From NCBI GenBank assembly GCA_020636375.1, contig JACJXZ010000004.1, positions 1 through 64,000 on the forward strand: a stretch of 64,000 bases of DNA, given 5' to 3'. The notes beneath the pieces were generated by a model. The model saw only the letters and a program-made list of their open reading frames with translations. It was not told where the DNA came from and ran no database searches. Position 1 is the first letter of the stretch. Every line of letters starts with the position of its first letter. Positions 35,983 to 44,443 of this stretch are shown here, in pieces. The stretch comes from Lewinellaceae bacterium. GTDB lineage: Bacteria > Bacteroidota > Bacteroidia > Chitinophagales > Saprospiraceae. Position numbers and translations under genes: made by a program.

Positions 35983-38118
35983 ATGAAAGCATATCAAAAA
36001 ATAACCCTCTGGTTTCTCCTGCTCGCCTGCCTTCAGTCCTGTGGGGGAAGCCGGTGGCTGGACCGGGCCGACGAGGCCTACGAGAACCACGATTTTCAGA
36101 AGGCTGCCGTTTGGTACGAAAAAGGGTTGGAAAAAGCCTACAAACCCGAGGCATTTGAGAAACTGGGCTACTGTTATTACCGGAACGGCCAGTACGCCGA
36201 TGCCGCGCAGTGGTTCGAAAAGGCCATGGCGGCGCCCGGAGCTTCGCCGCAAACGCGGTTGCAATACGCCCTCTGCCTGCAAACCATGGGGCGGTGCGAG
36301 GAGGCCCGCCGGCAGGCCGGTTTGGCGCTCATCGATATTCCGGGCGACCAGTTTGCCGCTTCCATTGTCGAAGCCTGCCGGCAGCAGGACAGCCTGGGCC
36401 GGGCGGATGATGCCTGCCAGGCCAGCCTGGCGCCTTTCAACTCTCCGGTTTCGGATTTCGCTCCGGCCTGGATGGGCGATGTCCTGGTTTTTGCCTCCGA
36501 AAGGGGAGGAGGAGAGGCCCATGATTGGACGGGCCGCGCCTATGTCGACCTTTACTACTGGCGGGAGGGCATGGCCGCCCCTCAACCACTGGAAGGAGAG
36601 GCCAACAGCAAGTGGCACGACGGCCCGGCAGCCTTTGCCGGTCAGGGGCAGGTGATGTACTTCACCCGCAACACCAGCGGGAGGGAGCGGACCGGAAAGC
36701 TGGAAATCCTGGAAGCCCGTTCCCGGGGCGGCCGCTGGGAGGTAGTAAAAGCCCTTTCTTTCAACGACAAAAAGTCAACGGCCGCCCACCCGGCCATCAG
36801 CGCCGATGGCCAGCTGATGGTCTTTGCCAGCGACCGGCCCGACGGATTCGGCGGCATGGACCTCTACTACGCCTTACGCCAGGGGGAGGAATGGTCGGAA
36901 CCCCAAAACCTGGGGCTGGGTATCAATACCAGCGGGCATGAGGTTTTCCCTTTCCTTTCGGAAGACGGCAGGCTCTATTTCTCTTCCGACGGCCTGCCGG
37001 GGCTAGGGGGGCTGGACCTGTTCGTCGCCGAACCGCAGCCCGGGGCCGCCCGTTGGGGAAACCCCCGGAACCTCCGGCCGCCCTTTAACTCCCGAAAAGA
37101 CGACTTCGGGCTGCTCAGCCGCGACGGCCTCCGGTCCGGCTATTTTTCCTCCAACCGCGACAACAGCCAGGGGATCGACAATATCTACCAATTCAGCAGG
37201 AACGAAGAAATTCCGATTCGCGGTGTCGTGATGGACCAAGAGACACAGCTTCCCCTGGGCGAAGTAGCCGTGGACCTGCGGGATGGCGATGGGCGGACAG
37301 TCCTGTCCACCCTTTCCGATGCGGAAGGGAAGTTCCGCTTTTCCGCCGGGCCAGGCCAGCTTTACGAACTACAAGGCAAGAAAAACGGCATACCGACGAC
37401 CATTGGGCAGGCAGATACCCGGGAGGCTGTTCCCGGCCAGGATTTTTTCGTTATCCTCTACCACAACGATCCCCGTTTCACCCTGAACGGCCACGCCCTG
37501 GAGCGGCAATCCGGCCAGCCGGTAGAAGGCGTACTGGTTAAACTGCTCAACACCGGGAACAACAGGGAAGTAACTGCCCTGACTGATGAAGAGGGGCGCT
37601 TCTCCTTTCAGTTGGAACAGCATTCGGATTATCTCGTCAGCGGAACCAGGGATGGCTTGTTTTCGAGCTACAAACAAGCCTCCACGCGGGGGCTCAACCG
37701 CTCCACTACGCTTTACGTGAAGCTGGTCCTCTCCTTTGAAGAAGTAGAGCTCGGGAAGGCCATCAGGCTGGAAAACATCCTCTTCGATTTCGACCAGGCG
37801 GACATCCGGCCGGACGCAGCGAGAGAACTCGACCACCTGGCCCGATTCCTGAAGGACAACCCCAATATCCGGGTCGAGATGGGCTCCCATACCGACAGCC
37901 GAGGCTCCGACGACTACAATCTCCGTTTGTCGCAGGAACGGGCAGAGTCGACTTTGGACTACCTGGTCCGGGCCGGCATCGCCCGCCGCCGCCTCAGCGC
38001 ACGCGGATACGGGGAAACGCGCCTGGCGAACCACTGCGGCAACGGCGTAGAGTGTACGGAAACCCAGCACCAGGCCAACCGGCGGACGGAGTTTACCGTG
38101 ACCGGCGTTTCGAATTAG
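35983..38118 (+). CDS. OmpA/PD40/TPR lipoprotein (PorE-like)
   Basis: A 711-residue protein with a lipobox near residue 20 (LQSC), a TPR segment (about 25-125), PD40/WD40-like propeller motifs (VFASERGG, VFASDRPDGFGGMDLYY, YFSSDGLPGLGGLDLF), a carboxypeptidase-regulatory-like domain (about 410-480) plus a second such unit, and a C-terminal OmpA peptidoglycan-binding domain (about 595-711; VEMGSHTDSRGSDDYN). This is the PorE-like architecture that tethers T9SS parts or cargo to peptidoglycan. It is the third gene of the trio and 18 bases after the porP-like gene. Peptidoglycan anchoring of the cargo/PorP complex is the likely role. Confidence 0.9.
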   Translation: MKAYQKITLWFLLLACLQSCGGSRWLDRADEAYENHDFQKAAVWYEKGLEKAYKPEAFEKLGYCYYRNGQYADAAQWFEKAMAAPGASPQTRLQYALCLQTMGRCEEARRQAGLALIDIPGDQFAASIVEACRQQDSLGRADDACQASLAPFNSPVSDFAPAWMGDVLVFASERGGGEAHDWTGRAYVDLYYWREGMAAPQPLEGEANSKWHDGPAAFAGQGQVMYFTRNTSGRERTGKLEILEARSRGGRWEVVKALSFNDKKSTAAHPAISADGQLMVFASDRPDGFGGMDLYYALRQGEEWSEPQNLGLGINTSGHEVFPFLSEDGRLYFSSDGLPGLGGLDLFVAEPQPGAARWGNPRNLRPPFNSRKDDFGLLSRDGLRSGYFSSNRDNSQGIDNIYQFSRNEEIPIRGVVMDQETQLPLGEVAVDLRDGDGRTVLSTLSDAEGKFRFSAGPGQLYELQGKKNGIPTTIGQADTREAVPGQDFFVILYHNDPRFTLNGHALERQSGQPVEGVLVKLLNTGNNREVTALTDEEGRFSFQLEQHSDYLVSGTRDGLFSSYKQASTRGLNRSTTLYVKLVLSFEEVELGKAIRLENILFDFDQADIRPDAARELDHLARFLKDNPNIRVEMGSHTDSRGSDDYNLRLSQERAESTLDYLVRAGIARRRLSARGYGETRLANHCGNGVECTETQHQANRRTEFTVTGVSN

Positions 38119-38120
38119 AT

Positions 38121-38203
38121 GAGGCTTTGTAACTATTCAGCATCAATGGAACAGCCCATTTTCTGCCGCTGGCTTCGATGATGCTGAATAGTTACGAGGC
38201 TTT
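38121..38203. mobile_element. 67-base MITE with 8-base target duplications
   Basis: The element 38129-38195 has perfect 17-base terminal inverted repeats (GTAACTATTCAGCATCA and complement). It is flanked on both sides by the direct repeat GAGGCTTT (38121-38128 and 38196-38203). Ends beginning GTAA and 8-base duplications are features of IS66-type elements, so it may be an IS66-derived MITE (inference). It shares its GTAACTATTYAG end with 61039-61197 and 62307-62338. It begins 2 bases after the OmpA-like gene stop. Confidence 0.8.
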
Positions 38204-38269
38204 TTTCATCATTGCCCGGACAGAAATACTGCTATCCATTTCCCTGGTTTAGAGCATGTTCGTTCACTT

Positions 38270-38389
38270 ACCGGACTTTGGACAGCCTGGCGTCAAAGGC
38301 GGAAGGCGGAAAAGCAGGCGTTTTGCGCCCATTTGGAACCCCATTCCGCCTTCCGACTTCTTAAAACACTGGCATACCCAAAGTCCGGT
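38270..38389. repeat. Palindromic repeat with ACCGGACTTTGG arms
   Basis: ACCGGACTTTGG (38270-38281) pairs with 38378-38389. The interior carries an inverse copy of the GAAGTCGGAA/TTTTCCGCC repeat found at 23066-23137. The 398-base gap between genes holds only this and the MITE at 38121-38203. Confidence 0.6.
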
Positions 38390-38516
38390 TATTCCCCCAT
38401 TTCACCCTCATGAGCCTCGGCGAAGAAGGGCACTTGCAGCACCCCAGTGTAACAATTCACCCATAAGAGGGATTAACTTAGTGATCAGCTATTAGACACA
38501 CAAAAAACCCCTTAGA

Positions 38517-41258
38517 ATGAACCCTCTCCAAAATCATCGCCTGCTGCTTTTTCTGCTTTTCTGCAGCCTGTTTTCCTGGAATGTTGCCGCACAGCCTTCC
38601 GTGGCCATTGACTCCTTTTTGTTCGATGCCGGCATGGACGGCTGGAAAAACCTCCCATTCAACAGCCCCGATCAAGGCCTCTGGCAGTGGTCGCCGGAGG
38701 GCCGGGCGGACGGCGGCCCCCACTGGGGGGTACGCGGGCCCATCGAATCCGCCTCTCCCGGTGCCCTGATGCTCGATGCCGACGGGCTGCAGGCCGGTTT
38801 CGAACGGAACACCCCCATCCAGGCAACAGTCAAATCGCCCACCATATCGGTGGGCGCCAGCCTGGCCAGGAAGAAGATCGGCATTTGTTTCACCCAGTAT
38901 TTCCGCAACGGCGGGGCCGCCGTATCGGTTTGGGGCGAACTGAACGGAGAACCGCTCAGCCCGCCGATCCGGCTGAATGAAAACATCCGTACCAATGTGG
39001 AAACCACGGCCGGAAACCAGCAGGTGGTGGTGCTCACCGAATCCTTGCCGGGAGATGGCAAACTGGAAATATTTTTCCGGTTCGAAGGCCTGCTCTACTT
39101 CTGGATGCTGGATGATATCTACGTCAAAACCCTCCCGGACCATTACGGAGGGGCTCTTCCCGAATATGTCGGCGACAGCCTCGCCCTGGTCGGCCGGCCC
39201 TACCACGTCGATTCTCTCGGCGGGGCCTACAAACCCAATAGCCTGGTCGTGCGCTGGGCGCAGGGTACCACCGAAGAGGCAAAAGACGCCATCCGCCAGG
39301 AACTGGCCATTGCCCGCACCGACACCTGCCTGTGCCGGGATTTGGAATCGGTCATGCTGGCCAGTGAACTGACCCAGGATCCGGATTCCAACCTCATTGA
39401 ATCCGGGAATTTCGAGGAGGAGGGCAGCGCCCGCTTCTTCGACATGACCAGCATGCCGGTGGCGGACGGCTGCATCCTCATGACCACCTCCATTGTGGAA
39501 CGGGCCAGAGACAAGTGTGATTTAACGGGCTGGGCCGATGTCTACCCCCCTGCCGGCACCGGTAAAATGGCAGTGGTGTACCACGACCACAGCCCGTTGG
39601 CCGGAGACAAGATCCTCCGGATACCGGTTTCCGGCCTGACCCCGGATGCGTATTATTTCTTTTCTTTTGATATCTATATGAATATCAACGGCGGCGCTCC
39701 GGAAGCGCCGGTACTGCAAACCGGCGATACCGGTACTTTGGAATTCGTGTGGGACAACGACAGCTCGCCCGCCAACCGGCAAATCCGGGTGGACCCGGGG
39801 GGCTGGGCCAATTATCAGGCCGTTTTCAAAGCACTGGACCAGGAAGCCGAAATATCACTCGAATTTTTCAGTTTGCACGGCGGGCCGGGGCAGTACGCTT
39901 TTGCCCTGGACAACCTGTACATGGCCGGCGTGTCCTCCTCCGGCGGGCGGGGTCTGGGCATCATCGAAACCAAAAACGGCGGCGGCGCCAACAACTCGGT
40001 GCAGGATATTGATTTTAACTACTATACCCGTTCCTATTTCCAGGCGGGCACTTCGGATACCATCCTGCCGGCCCTGGAGTCGGCTGCTCAAACCGGCGCG
40101 GGCCCAATGTCCGGCGGCGAGACCGTCATTGCCATTATCGATACCGGGGTAGATTGGGACCACGCCTGCTTTCAGGGCAGAACCTGGATCAACAACGCCG
40201 AGTATCATGGCGGCGTGGCGAATGGGATTGACGAAGACGGCAACTGTGCCAGGGATGATTTCCTGGGCTGGAATTTCGTGGCCGGCTTCAACAACCCCTT
40301 TGACGACCACGGCCACGGCACCCACGTGGCCTGCATTGCCCTGGAGAATGCCTTAGAATTCAGCCCCCCGGAAAACAACTGCGAATACCGCATCATGCCT
40401 CTGAAGGCCCTGGCCTACGACGGGGCCGGCGAGCTGTTCCACGCTGCCTGCGCCACGCTCTACGCCATCGAGAACGGAGCGGATGTCGTTAACTGCAGCT
40501 TCATCTGGAACGGCGAGCCCAGCGCCGTCATGGACGGCCTGATCGACGAGGGCTTCGAAGCCGGCGTTTTTTTCGTGACCGCCGCGGGCAACGATACGGC
40601 AGACCTTCGGCAGAACAACTACTATCCGGCCAATTACGCCGACAAGCTGAACCAGCTGACCGTAGGGGCGGCCAAAGGCAATGAAATGGAACCCTTTTCG
40701 AACTACGGCAATACCATAGTGGAAGTCGCCGCTCTGGGCATTGCCGAATGCGCCCTGCCCGATGTGCTGCCCGGAAACACCAACCGGGGGGTCAAAACCG
40801 GCACGTCTATGGCCGCCCCGCAGGTAGCGGCGGCGGTGGCCGTCCTCTACTGCGGCGAAGGCGGGAACCCGGCTCTGCCGGCCGTCCGGGAAACCATAAT
40901 GGCCTGCTCAGACCACTACGAGGACCTGGAATGGGCCATCATCGGCGGCAATGTATTTAACCCCGACAACGTATGTGTGACGACCGGCACAGGAGAACCG
41001 GAGCCCGACATGGCGGTTTATCTGTTTCCCAACCCGACTTCGGGCGGGGTAAAGCTGGAAGTGGATGCTGGCCTGGGTTCCCCCTTTGCCGTAGAAGTGT
41101 TCGGCCTGGCCGGAAAGCTCCTCTACCGTTTAGAAAGGCAGGGCCTCCTGCCGGACGAGCGGCTGGAACTCGACTTCAGCGGCCTGCCCGCCGGCCTGTA
41201 TTCCTTGCGCATTTCCCAAAGCGCCCGCTACTGGACAGGGCGGTTTGTGAAATATTGA
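38517..41258 (+). CDS. T9SS-sorted subtilisin-like (S8) serine protease, paralogue 1
   Basis: A 913-residue exported protease. Order: signal peptide (about 1-24); MAM-like jelly-roll (about 30-200) with the DGWKN and WSPEGRADGGPHWG words; a short pro-region of the fervidolysin type (PNSLVVRWAQGTTEEAKDAI, about 237-285) with paired cysteines CLC; a second jelly-roll (about 300-490). The S8 catalytic domain follows, with D542 in IIDTGVDWDH, H600 in HGHGTH and S764 in GTSMAAP, then a type A T9SS sorting domain to the end (about 835-913). Its paralogue is the next gene, separated by two palindromic elements. Surface proteolysis is the likely role. Having a jelly-roll before the pro-region is unusual. 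Confidence 0.9.
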   Translation: MNPLQNHRLLLFLLFCSLFSWNVAAQPSVAIDSFLFDAGMDGWKNLPFNSPDQGLWQWSPEGRADGGPHWGVRGPIESASPGALMLDADGLQAGFERNTPIQATVKSPTISVGASLARKKIGICFTQYFRNGGAAVSVWGELNGEPLSPPIRLNENIRTNVETTAGNQQVVVLTESLPGDGKLEIFFRFEGLLYFWMLDDIYVKTLPDHYGGALPEYVGDSLALVGRPYHVDSLGGAYKPNSLVVRWAQGTTEEAKDAIRQELAIARTDTCLCRDLESVMLASELTQDPDSNLIESGNFEEEGSARFFDMTSMPVADGCILMTTSIVERARDKCDLTGWADVYPPAGTGKMAVVYHDHSPLAGDKILRIPVSGLTPDAYYFFSFDIYMNINGGAPEAPVLQTGDTGTLEFVWDNDSSPANRQIRVDPGGWANYQAVFKALDQEAEISLEFFSLHGGPGQYAFALDNLYMAGVSSSGGRGLGIIETKNGGGANNSVQDIDFNYYTRSYFQAGTSDTILPALESAAQTGAGPMSGGETVIAIIDTGVDWDHACFQGRTWINNAEYHGGVANGIDEDGNCARDDFLGWNFVAGFNNPFDDHGHGTHVACIALENALEFSPPENNCEYRIMPLKALAYDGAGELFHAACATLYAIENGADVVNCSFIWNGEPSAVMDGLIDEGFEAGVFFVTAAGNDTADLRQNNYYPANYADKLNQLTVGAAKGNEMEPFSNYGNTIVEVAALGIAECALPDVLPGNTNRGVKTGTSMAAPQVAAAVAVLYCGEGGNPALPAVRETIMACSDHYEDLEWAIIGGNVFNPDNVCVTTGTGEPEPDMAVYLFPNPTSGGVKLEVDAGLGSPFAVEVFGLAGKLLYRLERQGLLPDERLELDFSGLPAGLYSLRISQSARYWTGRFVKY

Positions 41259-41299
41259 CCGCAGGGGGGAGGGTGCTGCCGGATGTCTGCCTGGATGGG

Positions 41300-41395
41300 T
41301 AAAGGTGTATGTGTGAAGGCACTCCGGAAACCCCAGAAAAGGAATGATGGAACGAAGGTTTCCGGAGTGCCCTCATGTGTGTATGTGTGTAAAAG
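41300..41395. repeat. Palindromic element family B, short copy
   Basis: GGCACTCCGGAAACC (41318-41332) pairs perfectly with 41357-41371. The CCCAGAAAAGGAATGATGGA interior and the flanking GTGTATGTGTG words match the family B copy at 26147-26318. Confidence 0.65.
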
Positions 41396-41457
41396 GGCGG
41401 CAATGGCAAATATATTTACACCTTTACACTTTAACACATTTACACCAATTCAGAATA

Positions 41458-41561
41458 TATACTGACGCACGGCTGGTTTTGTCGGCTACAGGACCGGCCG
41501 GGTCAGCATATACTGACCTCGCTGGTTTTTGTAAAGCAAAAACCAAGCGTGCGTCAGTATA
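41458..41561. repeat. 104-base palindromic element with TATACTGACGCACG ends
   Basis: Arms TATACTGACGCACG (41458-41471) and 41548-41561 are perfect; inner TGGTTTT/AAAACCA and GGTTTTTG/CAAAAACC pairs are also present. A partial internal copy of the end word (TATACTGAC) is at about 41508. The 403-base gap between the two subtilase genes holds this and the family B copy only. Confidence 0.65.
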
Positions 41562-41661
41562 GTTACGGAAATTTAGTAAATTGAGGCCGTCAGATTCTCC
41601 CTCCCGGCTCATAATCCCTCCTTTTGCAAAGCATCGGATTTCAACAACAAAACCCATAACA

Positions 41662-44412
41662 ATGAGACATTTCCCTGGTTATTTCCTGCTGATTCTTTTG
41701 TTTTTCTGCATTCTTCTTCCCCGGAACACTTTCGCCCAGCCCTCGGTGGTGATCGCATCCTTCACCTTCGACGACGACCTGGAGCGCTGGGAGAACGAGC
41801 TGACCAACAGCCCCCAGGCAGCACTCTGGGAGTGGACGGCAGACGGGCGGGCGGACGGCGGCGCCTACTGGGGTGCCCGCAATCCCATCAATTCCGACGG
41901 CCTGCCCGGTGCCATGATGCTCAACGCCGACAGCCTGCAAACCACCTTCCCGCAGGATACCGTGATCCGGGCCAGGGTGCAATCCAGTTCGATCTTTGTG
42001 GATGATACTTTCGTCGGAAAGAAGATCGGAATCTGCTTTACCCAGTATTTCCGCAACGGCGGCGCGACGACTTCCGTGTGGGCTGAGCTGGAAGGCGTCC
42101 CTTTATCCGACCCCATCCGGCTGAACGAAAATATCCGCACCAATGTGGAAACCACGGAAGGCAACCAGGTGACCGTGGTGCTGACCGATTCCCTGCCGGC
42201 ACCCGGCAAGTTCGACATCTTTTTCGACTTCGAGGGCCTGCTCTATTTCTGGATCATCGACGACATTGTCGTCAAAACCCTTCCGGATTATTACGGCGGC
42301 ACCTTTCCTGCCTACGTCGGCGACAGCCTGGGCCTGGTCGGCCGCCCCTATGAGGTGGACTCCCTCGGCGGCGCCTACAAGCCCAACAGCCTGGTCGTGC
42401 GCTGGGCACCGGGCACGACGGAGCAGGAAAAGGAGGACATCCGCACCGAATTCGCCCTCGTCCGCTCCGATACCTGCCTGTGCCGGGAGATTGAATCGGT
42501 CACCCTGGTGAGCGAACTGGTGCAGGACCCGGCCGCCAACCTCATCGAATTCGGAGATTTGGAGGATGGGAACAGCAACCTGTATTTTCAACTGGCAAAC
42601 ACTCAGAACGGCGCCGGTTGCAATCCTCCCATCGGTTATTATGCCTTTGTAGGACAGGCTGTAGATGCATGCGGCGCCAATACCTGGGTCAACGTTGCTC
42701 CCCCTTCCGGCGTCGGAAACATGGCAGTTGTCGTTCACAATGAAACCCTTCAGGGCGTGGAGGAAGTCTTACAGATACCCAACATACCGGTCGAACCGGG
42801 CAAATATTATTTTCTGTCTTTTGACATTTACCTGAATATCAATACTGACGCGCCGGATGTGCCCGTTCTCAGAACCAGTAACCTCGGGAGCATGGAGTTT
42901 GTATGGGACAATGACGATTCCCAGGACGATCCGAGGATCAACATAAGCCCCGGGGGCTGGTTCAATTATCAGGCCGTGTACAAAGCGTTGGGCACCGGAG
43001 TCGTGTTGGACCTCGAATATGCTGAACTGCCCTCCGGCGCCGGCGTCTTTGCTTTCGGCCTGGATAATCTGTACCTGGCCGACGTTTCCGAGCTCGGCGG
43101 CCGCGCCCTCGACATCATCGAGACCAAAAACGGCGGCGGTGCCAACAACATGGTTCAGGACATCGACTACAACTACTACACCCGCTCCTATTTCCGGCCG
43201 GACACCGCGGAGGCCACCCCGCCGGCTCTGGAGTTGTCTGACCAAACCGGCGCCAGCCCCCTGGCCGGCGACGAAATCGTCATTGCCATCATCGACACCG
43301 GGGTGGACTGGGACCACGCCTGCTTCCAGGGCAAAGCCTGGGTCAACAACGGCGAGTTCATGGCCGTCGTCGCTAACGGCGCCGATGACGACGGCAACTG
43401 CGTGGAGGACGATTTCATAGGCTGGAACTTCGTGGCCGATTACAACAACCCCTTCGACGACCACGGCCACGGCACTCACGTGGCCTGCATCGCCCTGGAA
43501 AACGCGGAGAACTTCAGCCCGCCGGACAACGGCTGCGAGTACCGCATCATGCCCCTGAAAGCCCTCGCTTTCGACGGGGTAGGGGAGCTGTTCCACGCCG
43601 CCTGCGCCACCCTCTACGCCATCGAGAACGGGGCGGACGTCATAAACTGCAGCTTCATCTGGAACGGCGGCCAGAGCGACATCATGGACGGGCTGATCGA
43701 CGAGGGCTTCGACGCGGGCGCCTTCTTCGTGGCCGCTGCCGGCAACGACACCCTCGACCTGGGCCTGCACGAATACTACCCGGCCAACTACGGAGGCAAG
43801 CTCAACATGCTGACTGTCGGGGCCATCAAGGACAACACCGAGATGGCACCTTTTTCTAACTACAACAACCTCATCGTGGAGATCGCCGCCGAAGGCGTCG
43901 GGATCAACAGCGCCCTCTCCGATATTATGCCCGAGAACACCAACCGGGGTTTCAAGAGCGGAACCTCCATGGCCGCGCCCCGCGTGGCGGCAGGAGTGGC
44001 CATCCGCTACTGCCTGGATGGGCCGGAACCGAGCCTGCCCGGCATCCGGGACAACATCATGGGGTGTGCGGATCAGATCATGGCCTTTGAAGATTTTCTC
44101 ATCGGCGGAAATGTGTTGAACCTTTCCTGCACAGTGATCGGGACGGAGGAGACGGCCAGGGACATAGCCCTTCGCCTGTTCCCCAACCCCACTGCTGGCC
44201 CGGTGCAGGCCGAACCGGCATTCAGCCTGGCCGCCCCCTTTGTCGTGGAAGCCTTCGGCCTCACCGGGGAGCTGCTATACCGTTCGGAACGGGAAGGGCT
44301 GCCGCCGGGCGGGCGGCTGGAACTCGACTTCAGCGGCCTGCCTGCGGGGATGTACGTGCTGCGTATTTACCAGGGTGGCCAGAGTTGGGCAGGGCGGTTT
44401 GTTAAGGAGTGA
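41662..44412 (+). CDS. T9SS-sorted subtilisin-like (S8) serine protease, paralogue 2
   Basis: A 916-residue paralogue of the preceding protease with the same domain order and long identical stretches. The signal peptide ends in NTFAQ and is followed by a MAM-like domain, a pro-region (PNSLVVRWAPGTTEQEKEDI) and a second jelly-roll. The S8 domain has D545, H603 and S769 (GTSMAAP), and there is a type A T9SS sorting domain. The two differ most in the insert around residues 300-350. The ATG at 41662 is fixed by the signal peptide. The CHAT protein gene starts 31 bases after its stop, so cotranscription is likely. It is a tandem gene duplication that has diverged. Confidence 0.9.
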   Translation: MRHFPGYFLLILLFFCILLPRNTFAQPSVVIASFTFDDDLERWENELTNSPQAALWEWTADGRADGGAYWGARNPINSDGLPGAMMLNADSLQTTFPQDTVIRARVQSSSIFVDDTFVGKKIGICFTQYFRNGGATTSVWAELEGVPLSDPIRLNENIRTNVETTEGNQVTVVLTDSLPAPGKFDIFFDFEGLLYFWIIDDIVVKTLPDYYGGTFPAYVGDSLGLVGRPYEVDSLGGAYKPNSLVVRWAPGTTEQEKEDIRTEFALVRSDTCLCREIESVTLVSELVQDPAANLIEFGDLEDGNSNLYFQLANTQNGAGCNPPIGYYAFVGQAVDACGANTWVNVAPPSGVGNMAVVVHNETLQGVEEVLQIPNIPVEPGKYYFLSFDIYLNINTDAPDVPVLRTSNLGSMEFVWDNDDSQDDPRINISPGGWFNYQAVYKALGTGVVLDLEYAELPSGAGVFAFGLDNLYLADVSELGGRALDIIETKNGGGANNMVQDIDYNYYTRSYFRPDTAEATPPALELSDQTGASPLAGDEIVIAIIDTGVDWDHACFQGKAWVNNGEFMAVVANGADDDGNCVEDDFIGWNFVADYNNPFDDHGHGTHVACIALENAENFSPPDNGCEYRIMPLKALAFDGVGELFHAACATLYAIENGADVINCSFIWNGGQSDIMDGLIDEGFDAGAFFVAAAGNDTLDLGLHEYYPANYGGKLNMLTVGAIKDNTEMAPFSNYNNLIVEIAAEGVGINSALSDIMPENTNRGFKSGTSMAAPRVAAGVAIRYCLDGPEPSLPGIRDNIMGCADQIMAFEDFLIGGNVLNLSCTVIGTEETARDIALRLFPNPTAGPVQAEPAFSLAAPFVVEAFGLTGELLYRSEREGLPPGGRLELDFSGLPAGMYVLRIYQGGQSWAGRFVKE

Positions 44413-44443
44413 GGAACATTTTTTTAAGACTATAACATATACG

